From IMG/VR virus record IMGVR_UViG_3300037882_004954, positions 1 to 25,073 of that record: 25,073 nucleotides of DNA. One strand, written 5' to 3'. The position numbers were made by a program, and so were the translations under genes. The stretch comes from a virus. Under the pieces are notes generated by a model. The model had not been told where the DNA came from and did no database searches. It was given only the letters and a program-made list of their open reading frames with translations. Shown here one piece after another: positions 18,000-24,588 of this stretch. Position 1 is the first letter of the stretch. Every line of letters starts with the position of its first letter.

Positions 18000-18607
18000 A
18001 AATGTTTGTTCGCGTGGCACTGGATGCCGCCAATAAAATCATCGGATTTGAGGGGCAAGAGACGCCATTTGACACGGTGGCGTTGGCGGACATTGACGGT
18101 TTGCAGATTGCTGATTTGGGTCTTGTAGATTTGCCGCAGGCGACCGAAACGACGCAGGTTGTTGCGTGGTTGCGCGAAAACATTTCTGCGCACCCGGTGG
18201 CCGGCACGCATCAAGATGCGCCGCTGGTGTCAATTAAAAGTGCGGCGCGCGACGCCATTTCGTGGACGCCATGCCGCGATATTGATGTCATCGCGCACCT
18301 CGAAACGCGCGGCGATTTCGCGCTGCCTGATGCGGCGCTGATGCATTTGCGTGGGGAATTTACCCAGAGGGAAATTTGCTCCCCGCGCGCATTGCGGGCG
18401 CTTGGTTTGTCGTTCTCGGAAATTCGCGCGCTGCCGAAATTTCAAGCAGCCCTCGCGCGACAAAAAGAGAAGGCAAATGCGCCAATCATTGCCGCGCTTG
18501 CGGTGGCCGCGACGGAAAAAATTAACCGCGCGAATGCAGCGCGATTTCATCGCCGCGTTGAAAAAGCCGCGGCCCGCCATCCGAAACCAGAGCAAAAAAT
18601 ATCATGA
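17996..18607 (+). CDS. Hypothetical tail-region protein
   Basis: A 203-residue protein of unrecognised family, joined to both neighbours by ATGA overlaps. The N-terminus (KMFVRVALDAANKIIGFEG) is beta-rich, residues ~95-150 are charged and helical, and the C-terminus is a basic Ala/Lys/Arg helix. Its place between the tail tip and a second binding protein suggests a tip accessory or assembly factor, but nothing in the sequence proves this. No signal peptide or membrane segment is seen. Confidence 0.8.
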   Translation: MKMFVRVALDAANKIIGFEGQETPFDTVALADIDGLQIADLGLVDLPQATETTQVVAWLRENISAHPVAGTHQDAPLVSIKSAARDAISWTPCRDIDVIAHLETRGDFALPDAALMHLRGEFTQREICSPRALRALGLSFSEIRALPKFQAALARQKEKANAPIIAALAVAATEKINRANAARFHRRVEKAAARHPKPEQKIS

Positions 18608-19344
18608 GCCTACTCTATACCAACAGAATCATCCCTGTTACAGCCACCGCCACCAGTGCGCAGGCAGACTACGCCGCCGCCAACGCGCTTACGCAGGCGC
18701 TGCGCGTGACTTGGCGCAGCGCCAACACGGCGCAATCGGATATCGTGATTGACCTCGGTGTCGCGGTCACGTTGCGTGGTCTCGGTATCAGTGAGATTAA
18801 CGCGGGCAGTGTGGTGATTGCGTCGTCGCCCGATAACGTGACCTACACTGATCGCGCCACGCTCGCGTTCACGGCGGATCGTTTCGCGCGCCGCCGTGCG
18901 TGTGCCGCGCTCAATACATCCGCGCGATATTGGCGCATCCGCATTGCGGCGGGCACGCCCCTCGATGGCGCTGCGTGGTGGCAGATCGGCAGCATTTATT
19001 TGTGGGGTGCGTCCACCGAAATCGTCGCGCCGCAATATGGCTTTGCCGTGCGCACCGCGCACAACGAAAGCCGCGAGACGTTGGCGAATGGGCGTACCGC
19101 AGTGGCGTCGCTGGGCACGCGGCACGATGTGATGACGGGCAAATTTGGCGTGACAAACGCGTTGGTAATTGGCGATCTGCTCGCCGCGATGCGTACTGGT
19201 GCGGTGTGGCTTGACCTGCAATTGCCCACACGCGCGTGGATGACGTGGCCGATCATCGCCAACGCGACGGACGACGAGGAATCCATCACGCAATCTATCG
19301 AGCATTCTGAAATTAAACTTGACGCGAGAGAGGTGGTCGCATGA
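18604..19344 (+). CDS. Tail protein with discoidin-like domain
   Basis: A 246-residue protein. Residues ~1-135 resemble a galactose-binding (F5/8 type C, discoidin-like) beta-sandwich: SDIVIDLGVAVTLRGLGISE, VVIASSPDNVTYTDRA, and RYWRIRIAAG preceding a short IGSIYLWG strand. Residues ~140-246 form a second, unassigned part with LATRHD/TGKFG-type turns. It is coupled to both neighbours by ATGA overlaps and ends the tail block. Phages often carry such proteins at the tail tip, where they may touch host glycans; here that is inferred from fold pattern and location. Confidence 0.78.
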   Translation: MSLLYTNRIIPVTATATSAQADYAAANALTQALRVTWRSANTAQSDIVIDLGVAVTLRGLGISEINAGSVVIASSPDNVTYTDRATLAFTADRFARRRACAALNTSARYWRIRIAAGTPLDGAAWWQIGSIYLWGASTEIVAPQYGFAVRTAHNESRETLANGRTAVASLGTRHDVMTGKFGVTNALVIGDLLAAMRTGAVWLDLQLPTRAWMTWPIIANATDDEESITQSIEHSEIKLDAREVVA

Positions 19345-19778
19345 AAAAAAATTGGCGAGACAATTTTGTTGAGGTCGCGCTCTGGCTGGTGGCGTGTGCT
19401 GGCGCAGTGTTGTTGTCGCTGGTGATCGGCGGGTGCGACAACAACTCCAAAGGCACGAATGGGTTAAAGCCTGCGACGTACACGCAGCCGCTGCGTGTGA
19501 CGACATCGCATCTGGAGGCGCAGATTGTGCTGGGTAATTCGCCAGACGAAGTGACGCGCTGGTGCATCGCGGCGTCGCCTGCGTTAGAGAAGCAATTGAG
19601 CTTTGGGCAATTCGCAAACGGATGCGCGACACCGCCATATTCGCCGGGCAACGCGTCGGGCAGTTGGCTGATTTACAGCGTCGCCCCGCGCGATTGGAAT
19701 GACCACGCGAGCCTTGCGATTTTGGGGCACGAAATTGCCCACGCGCTCGGCGCGCAACACGAGGCGGGGAAACGATGA
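19341..19778 (+). CDS. Lipoprotein with C-terminal metzincin-type zinc motif
   Basis: A 145-residue protein with a lipoprotein signal: charged start (KKNWR), hydrophobic core (residues 11-31) and a lipobox-like VIGG/C with Cys32. Asp33 at the +2 position is the E. coli inner-membrane retention signal, so the mature protein should face the periplasm from the inner membrane. Residues 130-140 read HEIAHALGAQH, an exact HExxHxxGxxH zinc-protease consensus. The chain ends five residues later, so the Met-turn of true metzincins is absent. It stands between the tail block and the lysis genes, coupled by ATGA on both sides. A cell-wall or envelope role is possible; enzymatic activity is unproved. Confidence 0.8.
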   Translation: MKKNWRDNFVEVALWLVACAGAVLLSLVIGGCDNNSKGTNGLKPATYTQPLRVTTSHLEAQIVLGNSPDEVTRWCIAASPALEKQLSFGQFANGCATPPYSPGNASGSWLIYSVAPRDWNDHASLAILGHEIAHALGAQHEAGKR

Positions 19779-20062
19779 GTCCACCGCAGGCAGAGTTGAC
19801 GATTTACGATTTGTCGCAGCGCATGGACGCGCTGGAGGCGGCGCAAATAAAATTGCGCGCGGACATCAATGACCTCGTGCCCGGCGGCGATGTGGACGGG
19901 CACAGGATGTATCACGCGGGGCTGATCGAGGAGCAGCTTGATCGCAAAAAAATGCGGCAAGCGGTAATCGAAAAAACATTGACCGCGCTGATTTGGGCGG
20001 TGATCGTTGGCGTATTTATTGCCCTGTGGCACGAGTTGCAAAACCAAGTTAAGAGAGGGTGA
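19775..20062 (+). CDS. Holin-like coiled-coil protein with one membrane segment
   Basis: A 95-residue protein. Residues ~5-60 form a heptad-rich, charged coiled coil (SQRMDALEAAQIKLRAD, then LIEEQLDRKKMRQAV). Residues ~69-87 (LTALIWAVIVGVFIALW) are a single transmembrane helix, followed by a short polar tail ending VKRG. This N-terminal coil/C-terminal anchor layout resembles XhlA-like phage membrane proteins and some small holins. It directly precedes the membrane-anchored transglycosylase, so a holin or holin-partner role is likely but not shown. The start overlaps the preceding stop as ATGA. Confidence 0.72.
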   Translation: MSPPQAELTIYDLSQRMDALEAAQIKLRADINDLVPGGDVDGHRMYHAGLIEEQLDRKKMRQAVIEKTLTALIWAVIVGVFIALWHELQNQVKRG

Positions 20063-20063
20063 C

Positions 20064-21026
20064 ATGATGAAAAATTTACTGCGTGTTTTTGGTTGGCGGG
20101 TTGGGCTGGCCGCCGTGTTTACGATTGCCGCGTTTGCGTTGATGCAGCCGCTGACGGCGTGGACAGGTGTGCCAGAGGTGGCGAATGTGTTGCCTGCGTT
20201 GGCAGTGATGTTTTGGATTGAAATATCGCTGCTGATCGGGCGGAAAATTTTGTCGCCCAAAATCGACCAGCAGGAGATCATGACGGCGGCGGTGACGCAT
20301 GAGCCACACGGCGCGACGGCGGTGTCGGTGCTGCTGGTGGGGCAGCAGCTATTTCGCCTCGCGGTATTGGTGGCGATCATTTATTTCGCGCCCACGGCGC
20401 GAGCGGCGGATGCGCCCACAAAGCCGCTGCCCGGCGATGCGGCGATGCTGCTGCCGATGCTTAAAATCGAGATGCAAAAATATTGGCCAGCCGTGACGCC
20501 GCGCGCGTGGATCCCTGCACTGATCGAGCAGGAATCGCTGTGGCGGGTCAACGCCAAACTCAAAACCGCGCGCGAGCACGGCTGCGGACTGGGGCAATTT
20601 ACAATTGCGTACCGTGCGGACGGATCCGCACGATTTGACGCACTCGCGGAAACGCGTGCGCTCGATGCATCGCTCGCGGGGTGGAGTTGGCGAGACTGCG
20701 CCAACGCGGAAATGCAGCTGCGTGCGGTGGTACTCAAACTCAAAACCCTCGACCGCCAATGCGAGCCGCTGATGGCGGGCAACCGCAACACCAAAGCGTG
20801 CGCGGGTGCGTCGTACAACGGCGGGTTTGGCAGCGTCACCAAACGCATCAGGGCGTGCGCAGCGGCGGCAAATTGCAATCCGGGGGTGTGGGCTGCCAAT
20901 CTCGACCAGCACTGCCCGCAGGCGCGGGTGCGGGTGGCGGGGTATGGCGAATCGTTTTGTGACATCAATAGCAAATATCCGGCCAAGATCGAGGCGCGCA
21001 TGCCCAAATACACGGCGGTGATGTGA
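20064..21026 (+). CDS. Membrane-anchored lytic transglycosylase endolysin
   Basis: A 320-residue protein with two parts. Residues ~11-30, 40-60 and 84-109 are three hydrophobic membrane segments, and the third ends at ARAAD, a plausible signal peptidase site (112-115). Residues ~125-320 match the soluble lytic transglycosylase (GH23, lysozyme-like) pattern: IPALIEQESLW with probable catalytic Glu157, GCGLGQF at 173-179 in place of the usual GLMQ, and CAGASYNGG at 246-254. Eight cysteines in this domain suggest disulfides in the periplasm. It would cleave peptidoglycan. The start at 20064 (or ATG 20067) follows an AGAGAGGG box; an in-frame start at 20007 is rejected as it lies inside the previous gene. 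Confidence 0.85.
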   Translation: MMKNLLRVFGWRVGLAAVFTIAAFALMQPLTAWTGVPEVANVLPALAVMFWIEISLLIGRKILSPKIDQQEIMTAAVTHEPHGATAVSVLLVGQQLFRLAVLVAIIYFAPTARAADAPTKPLPGDAAMLLPMLKIEMQKYWPAVTPRAWIPALIEQESLWRVNAKLKTAREHGCGLGQFTIAYRADGSARFDALAETRALDASLAGWSWRDCANAEMQLRAVVLKLKTLDRQCEPLMAGNRNTKACAGASYNGGFGSVTKRIRACAAAANCNPGVWAANLDQHCPQARVRVAGYGESFCDINSKYPAKIEARMPKYTAVM

Positions 21027-21571
21027 TGGGGCTATCTACACTCATCCCGTGGCCGTATCGCGCCGTGGCGGGGCTCCTGTTGGTTCTGGCGGCGGTTTTG
21101 AGCGGCTTTGTGGTCGGCAAAAAGTGGGAGCAAGGCAAAGACGCGCGTGAATTTGTGGCCGCCACTGCGCGCGTGGCGAAGCAAGACAAAGCCGCACGGG
21201 TGGAGGTAGCCCGCGAGGCGGACAAATCAGAGGCGCGTGCAGAGCGCACGCGAATAATTTATCGTGACGTGATTAGAGAGGTGGTGAAATATGCAGAAAC
21301 TGACAATGGCCGCAGCGTTTGCCTTAATGCTGACTGGGTGCGGCAGCACGACCGTGCCGCCGCGCCCGACTTACCCGCGACCGGAGGCCAAGCTGCTGCT
21401 GCCGCCAGGCAGCCTGATGCCGATACCGCTGGCAGCGCCAGCAACGCCAGCAACGCCAGCATCCTCGCTGTCGTCGCCACCAACTACGAGACCTGCATCC
21501 GATGGCGAGAGCAGGTAATAGGCTGGCAGGCGTGGTGGCGAGCCGCAGGGCTGGCGTTGCAGCATGAGTGA
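21026..21571 (+). CDS. Rz: Rz-like inner-membrane spanin
   Basis: A 181-residue i-spanin candidate. An N-terminal membrane anchor (residues ~12-31, AVAGLLLVLAAVLSGFVVG) is followed by KKWEQGKDA and a long charged helix of coiled-coil type, as in Rz proteins. It spans from the inner membrane to the outer-membrane partner and fuses the membranes at lysis. The start ATG shares a base with the preceding stop (TGATG); GTG at 21023 is an alternative. The partner gene is nested entirely inside in another frame, which is the classic Rz/Rz1 arrangement and probably explains the Ala/Gln-rich low-complexity region near residues 110-145. Confidence 0.87.
   Translation: MGLSTLIPWPYRAVAGLLLVLAAVLSGFVVGKKWEQGKDAREFVAATARVAKQDKAARVEVAREADKSEARAERTRIIYRDVIREVVKYAETDNGRSVCLNADWVRQHDRAAAPDLPATGGQAAAAARQPDADTAGSASNASNASILAVVATNYETCIRWREQVIGWQAWWRAAGLALQHE
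21291..21518 (+). CDS. Rz1: Rz1-like outer-membrane spanin lipoprotein (nested)
   Basis: A 75-residue lipoprotein encoded in the +1 frame wholly within the Rz gene. The signal (MQKLTMAAAFALM) ends in a perfect lipobox LTGC with Cys17; Gly18 at +2 allows outer-membrane sorting. The mature 59 residues are proline-rich (PPRPTYPRPEAK, then PATPATPASS), the hallmark of o-spanins. An AGAGGTGG ribosome-binding box lies about six bases upstream. It would pair with the Rz-like protein across the periplasm. Confidence 0.9.
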   Translation: MQKLTMAAAFALMLTGCGSTTVPPRPTYPRPEAKLLLPPGSLMPIPLAAPATPATPASSLSSPPTTRPASDGESR

Positions 21572-22369
21572 TGGAGGCGCGGCGGCGCCGATCATCCCGT
21601 GGATCGGCGGCAAGAGCCGATTGTATGATCGGATCGTGGCGCTGATGCCGCCGCACACCTGTTACGTCGAGCTATTTGCGGGTGGTGCGGCGGTGTTTTT
21701 GAGGCGACCTGTCGCGGCAAAATCGGAAATTTTGAACGACGTAAATGGTGATCTGATTAATTTGTATCGGGTGGTGCAAAGCCATCTCGATGAGTTTGTG
21801 CGGCAGTTTGATTGGTCGCTCAATTCACGCGCGGTTTTTGAAAATCACCAATCGCACCCGGCGCAAAATCTGACCGACATCCAGCGTGCGGCGCGGTTTT
21901 TTTATTTACAGTGCAATTGTTTTGGTGGCAAGGTTGAGGGGCAGACTTTTGGCGTCGACTCCACAGGGGGGGGGGGCTCACGCGGCAAAAAATAGAGCAC
22001 AGCCTCGCTGCCGCGCATCGACGGCTGTGTGATGCGGTGATTGAGTGCGGGCACTGGCGGGCGTGCTTTGAGCGGTACGACCGCCCCTACACATTTTTTT
22101 ATCTCGATCCGCCGTACTGGCAGACCGATGGCTACGGTGTGGATTTTCCGTGGGCAGAGTACGAGGCCATTGCCGCCGCCATGCGCGGCGCCAAAGGTAA
22201 AATGCTTTTGTCGATCAACGACCACCCGGACATCCGGGCGCTGTTTGCCGGGCTGTGGATGGAGGGGTTGAGCATCGACTACACCATCGGCGGGGGCGTC
22301 AACGGCCATGTGACGCGCGGGGAATTGGTGATCGCAAACTACGCGCCGGGCGGCGATTTGTTTGGCTGA
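21564..22369 (+). CDS. Dam-type DNA adenine methyltransferase, out of frame at an 11-G tract
   Basis: D12-class N6-adenine methyltransferase. The first frame (21564-21995) encodes PWIGGKSR (residues 12-19) and the AdoMet-binding YVELFAGGAAVFL (34-46), then runs through poly-G (21966-21976) into TAG at 21993. The other half lies in a different frame, open from before the tract to 22369, and contains the catalytic DPPY (22106-22117) and LSINDHPDIRALF. Twelve or nine G would join the halves into a protein of about 268 residues, normal for the family, so only the tract length breaks the gene. It could be phase-variable or a homopolymer error. The product would methylate phage DNA. The start overlaps the Rz stop by eight bases. 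Confidence 0.85.
21966..21976 (+). repeat. Poly-G tract (11 G) inside the methyltransferase
   Basis: Eleven consecutive G lie between the AdoMet-binding half and the catalytic DPPY half. At this length the reading frame is broken; one more G or two fewer restores it. Long poly-G tracts are established slipped-strand contingency sites in several Gram-negative bacteria. Confidence 0.93.
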
Positions 22370-22436
22370 CCATTTTGCTGACGGCGGCAAAATAGTCGCG
22401 CCGTGAGACTCTAATATCGGCGGGCAGTTTCAGGCA

Positions 22437-22703
22437 TTATTGCTTGGAAACGCCCGTATTTAATTGTTTTTTAATTTCAAATAATTCAAAAAACGCAGGA
22501 TGCATCCGCGCATCGCCCGCCTCCCACTGTCGCCAAACGCGATCTGTGGTGTGGACGAGTCGCGCGGCGGTGGTCTGTGTTAATGTGCCACGCGCGGCCC
22601 GCACCTCGGCTGGTGTTGGGTGGCGCAGTCGCCCTGCGGTTGTTGCGCGGATAAATGACTTTATAAAATCGCGCCAATCCTCCAGCAGCCACGCCGGTTG
22701 CAC
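22437..22703 (-). CDS. Small HTH DNA-binding protein
   Basis: An 88-residue (GTG start) or longer protein. Residues ~30-75 form a Cro/CI-like helix-turn-helix: PTPAEVRAARGTLTQTTAARL, VHTTDRVWRQWEAGD, then MHPAFFELFEI, a common phage regulator pattern. The start is uncertain: the frame is open for 26 more codons up to the stop of the upstream Aca2-like gene, with which it is in phase, and no clear ribosome-binding site precedes the GTG. Its first ~19 residues (QPAWLLEDWRDFIKSFIR) lie within the 126-bp repeat also present at the window end, so the N-terminus appears to be acquired by duplication. Last gene of the minus-strand cluster; probably a regulator. Confidence 0.75.
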   Translation of the reverse strand: MQPAWLLEDWRDFIKSFIRATTAGRLRHPTPAEVRAARGTLTQTTAARLVHTTDRVWRQWEAGDARMHPAFFELFEIKKQLNTGVSKQ

Positions 22704-22773
22704 CAGTGGCAGGCAGGCGCCGTCAGGTGTGCGACCAGCCTTGCAGATGGGGTCGGGCGGCAGCGCCAGCGGG
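22648..22773 (-). repeat. 126-bp direct repeat, copy A
   Basis: Aligns without gaps to 24915-25040 with about 14 mismatches (near 89% identity by eye), most of them in one ~28-base stretch; the first ~70 bases differ at only two positions. Both copies have the same orientation and code in the same frame on the minus strand (LPPDPICK.GR.PDG.CLPL, then the QPAWLLE segment). Copy A covers the start of the HTH gene and ends nine bases from the stop of the Aca2-like gene. Confidence 0.95.
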
Positions 22774-22781
22774 TTAGTTTT

Positions 22782-23243
22782 TTATAACGGTCCAACAGAA
22801 TTCAGCGCCCAAAGCTCTCTATTTTCTTGAGAATCAGCACGTCGGTTTAGCCATTTAAAATATTCGCCCGCATCAAATGCTACAAGCCTGACTAGGTCGC
22901 CGTATTCTGCGTGCAAATGCGCTAGTGCGGATTGCGCTGGTCGCCACAAAATGGCATCGGCCGGCCAGTCTTCGCTGCGACCGTAATACAGCAGCGCCAC
23001 GTTGTGAGAGCCGTCAATTGACTTACTCTCGGAGGCGGTTGCGCGCGCTGTAAACGCGTCAATTATTGTTGTTCGATAGTCGCACAGCTCGCGCATTCGT
23101 GCGGCGACATCATCAGGCACTTTGCGTTTACCGGCCTCCCAATGCTCCCACGCGCGGGTGGATGTGCCTGAGACAAGCAGCGCCGCCTCGGCGGTCGAGA
23201 AAAATAACAACCGGCGCAACGCCGCGATTTCGATTGCGATCAT
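22782..23243 (-). CDS. Aca2/YdiL-like (DUF1870) HTH regulator
   Basis: A 153-residue putative autorepressor. Residues ~4-52 are a helix-turn-helix of the YdiL/Aca2 type: ALRRLLFFSTAEAALLV, TSTRAWEHWEAGKRKVPDDV and a following RMRELCDYRTTIIDAF helix. The C-terminal part (AILWRPAQSALAHLHAEYGDL, residues 97-117) parallels the WRLSQSVAAL-type segment recalled from Aca2. Aca2 is known to repress acr-aca operons through inverted repeats at their promoter. Here the start overlaps the preceding stop (TAATG) and a GGGGAG box lies upstream, so it is coupled to the acidic 103-residue gene. Family assignment is from pattern memory; YdiL-type regulators also occur without anti-CRISPRs. Confidence 0.78.
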   Translation of the reverse strand: MIAIEIAALRRLLFFSTAEAALLVSGTSTRAWEHWEAGKRKVPDDVAARMRELCDYRTTIIDAFTARATASESKSIDGSHNVALLYYGRSEDWPADAILWRPAQSALAHLHAEYGDLVRLVAFDAGEYFKWLNRRADSQENRELWALNSVGPL

Positions 23244-23554
23244 TACGCGCTCCCCGGTTGATGTGATATGCCGCCGCCGCGCAAATCCTCCAGCACTGCC
23301 TCCTGCATTAAATCATCCTGTGTGGCGTTTCGTGCCCCGCCCCGCAGTAGGTGTTGGTGATACCAGCCCACCAATAGGCTTGCCACATTATCCTCGTGTG
23401 CGTTTTTAAAAATCGCCACATCAATATTGTTGGCAGCGCATATTTTTTCGATTGGCTCCCAATCAAAAACTACTTCGCCAGTTTTTATGCGATGCAGGTT
23501 CAGGTCGGCAAAATCGACATCATCGGGCACAGCTATTTTTTTGTATTCGTTCAT
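23243..23554 (-). CDS. Acidic 103-residue protein, function unknown
   Basis: An acidic small protein without signal peptide or membrane segment. The N-terminal half reads VDFADLNLHRIKTGEVVFDW and then PIEKICAANNIDVAIF; the C-terminal half reads DNVASLLVGWYHQHLLRGG and QDDLMQEAVLEDLRGGG, mostly helical. I have an impression of similar unnamed proteins beside phage and plasmid regulators but no function. The start at 23554 is chosen over ATG 23572 because AGGAG (minus strand, 23561-23565) is correctly spaced for it. It lies directly upstream of, and translationally coupled to, the Aca2-like gene, the usual place for an anti-CRISPR; that is guilt by association only. An antitoxin-like or other counter-defence role is equally possible. 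Confidence 0.8.
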   Translation of the reverse strand: MNEYKKIAVPDDVDFADLNLHRIKTGEVVFDWEPIEKICAANNIDVAIFKNAHEDNVASLLVGWYHQHLLRGGARNATQDDLMQEAVLEDLRGGGISHQPGSA

Positions 23555-23598
23555 TTTGATCTCCTGCCCCATCGTGTGAGGATGGGGGGCGGGGTTAA

Positions 23599-24507
23599 TT
23601 AAATTTTACAAAATCCATCGCGCAACTCCACAGCCTGTCTGCGTTGCGCTGCGATTACGGCGAGCGCCAAGCGGCGCGACTCCTCATTGTTGGTAGGCTG
23701 CGGCAAATTTTTTGCTAAGTAATGTGAGTTGATGTTGAGGTTGTGGCGTTGTGCAAATGCGCGGCTGCCATAGCTACAGTTGCCAGCAGATATGCTATCG
23801 GCGAGGCAAACATATATGCCGTTTTTAGATGCCTGTTTCAAAATTTTTGCATCACGCGCGGCGGCTTTTTTTGTTTCCGCGCGCTTGGTGGCGTTGGCCA
23901 CCAAAATCGCAACGATTGATTTAATGCCTGCGACGATATCGCCGCTGCTAGGGTGATAGTCAGCGCCGTCACGATTGCGGACAATTTTTATGCCGTTGGC
24001 ATCAGATGCCCAGCGGTAGCCGCGCGGGGCGACAAGCGCGATCTGTTGATCGGCAATGACTGCGCCTAATACTGAGCCATCGGCGCTAACGCGAGCGATT
24101 GATCTCATTTGTGGCGTGTAGTTGTAGCCTACGCGCCCACGATGAACGCCTTTGTAGTTAAATCCCTCTGATGACATGCCGTAGGCTGTAGATATGTTGG
24201 CCGCGACTGGCGCTTCCCAATTTTTTAGCCTTGGATTTTTAACCAGAGCCTCAAATTTTGCGTCGTATCCATGTTTTTTTCCGAGCGGGATTATTGTATT
24301 TTTACAATCAATTTCGCGCTGTAATTTTGGCGCCGCGCGCAATATATAAACGCGCTCGTGTTTTTTGATTTTTGCGCGCGCGATGCCTTTCGCTAATTTT
24401 TGCAGCTCACGCACTTGGCCGGCGTTGAACAAACCGCTCGAGTCGTAGCTGATTTTTTCCGTTTTGTTTAGCGCGCGATAAATTTTTAATGCGTTTTTCT
24501 TTGCCAT
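23599..24507 (-). CDS. Basic 302-residue protein, function unknown
   Basis: First gene of the minus-strand operon. Residues 1-95 are Lys/Ala-rich and helical (VRELQKLAKGIARAKIKKH). Residues ~100-190 are Gly/Tyr-rich and beta-like (STAYGMSSEGFNYKGVHRG, then RVGYNYTPQMRSIARVSADG) with a GADYHPSSGDIVAG turn. Residues ~200-225 are a charged Ala helix, and residues 233-256 read VCLADSISAGNCSYGSRAF, which looks like a conserved small domain with two Cys. An AGGAG box (minus strand, 24517-24521) supports the start, and a strong promoter lies about 50-80 bases upstream. The DNA is visibly more A/T-rich than the structural genes, hinting at separate origin. A nucleic-acid-binding role would fit its charge but is unsupported. 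Confidence 0.82.
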   Translation of the reverse strand: MAKKNALKIYRALNKTEKISYDSSGLFNAGQVRELQKLAKGIARAKIKKHERVYILRAAPKLQREIDCKNTIIPLGKKHGYDAKFEALVKNPRLKNWEAPVAANISTAYGMSSEGFNYKGVHRGRVGYNYTPQMRSIARVSADGSVLGAVIADQQIALVAPRGYRWASDANGIKIVRNRDGADYHPSSGDIVAGIKSIVAILVANATKRAETKKAAARDAKILKQASKNGIYVCLADSISAGNCSYGSRAFAQRHNLNINSHYLAKNLPQPTNNEESRRLALAVIAAQRRQAVELRDGFCKI

Positions 24508-24559
24508 GTTTGTGATCTCCTAGAGTATCGATCTGCCCAGTTGGCTATTCGATGGGTTT

Positions 24560-24588
24560 ATTATGTTCGCAAAAACGAACAGAGTCAA
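24560..24588 (-). promoter_or_regulatory. Sigma70-like promoter of the minus-strand operon
   Basis: On the minus strand TTGACT (24588-24583; consensus TTGACA) is followed by exactly 17 bases and CATAAT (24565-24560; consensus TATAAT), five of six matches in each box. An A/T-rich run upstream (about 24590-24621) resembles an UP element. Transcription should begin near 24553, about 45 bases before the 302-residue gene. Confidence 0.85.
24564..24581. promoter_or_regulatory. Operator-like perfect dyad in the promoter spacer
   Basis: TGTTCGcaaaaaCGAACA is a perfect 6-bp inverted repeat with a 6-base spacer. It fills the space between the -35 and -10 boxes and touches the -10, so a bound dimer would block RNA polymerase. 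The natural candidate ligand is the Aca2-like regulator of the same operon; the small HTH protein is the alternative. Confidence 0.82.

Noticed and set aside
18610-19638. A 342-codon minus-strand frame across two tail/lysis genes
   Set aside because: Arg/His/Thr-rich shadow translation opposite two well-supported, ATGA-coupled genes.
22041-22271. Alternative plus-strand frame of 76 codons over the methyltransferase 3' half
   Set aside because: It reads in a different frame from the DPPY motif and shows no domain pattern; the conserved frame explains this DNA.
22372-22393. ATTTTGC/GCAAAAT inverted repeat between the convergent methyltransferase and HTH genes
   Set aside because: A weak A/T stem with no T run on either strand, so it is not a convincing terminator; no other evidence for function.
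22444-22830. Plus-strand frame of 128 codons opposite the HTH gene
   Set aside because: Antisense to a recognisable HTH protein, Ser/Arg-rich, without a ribosome-binding site.
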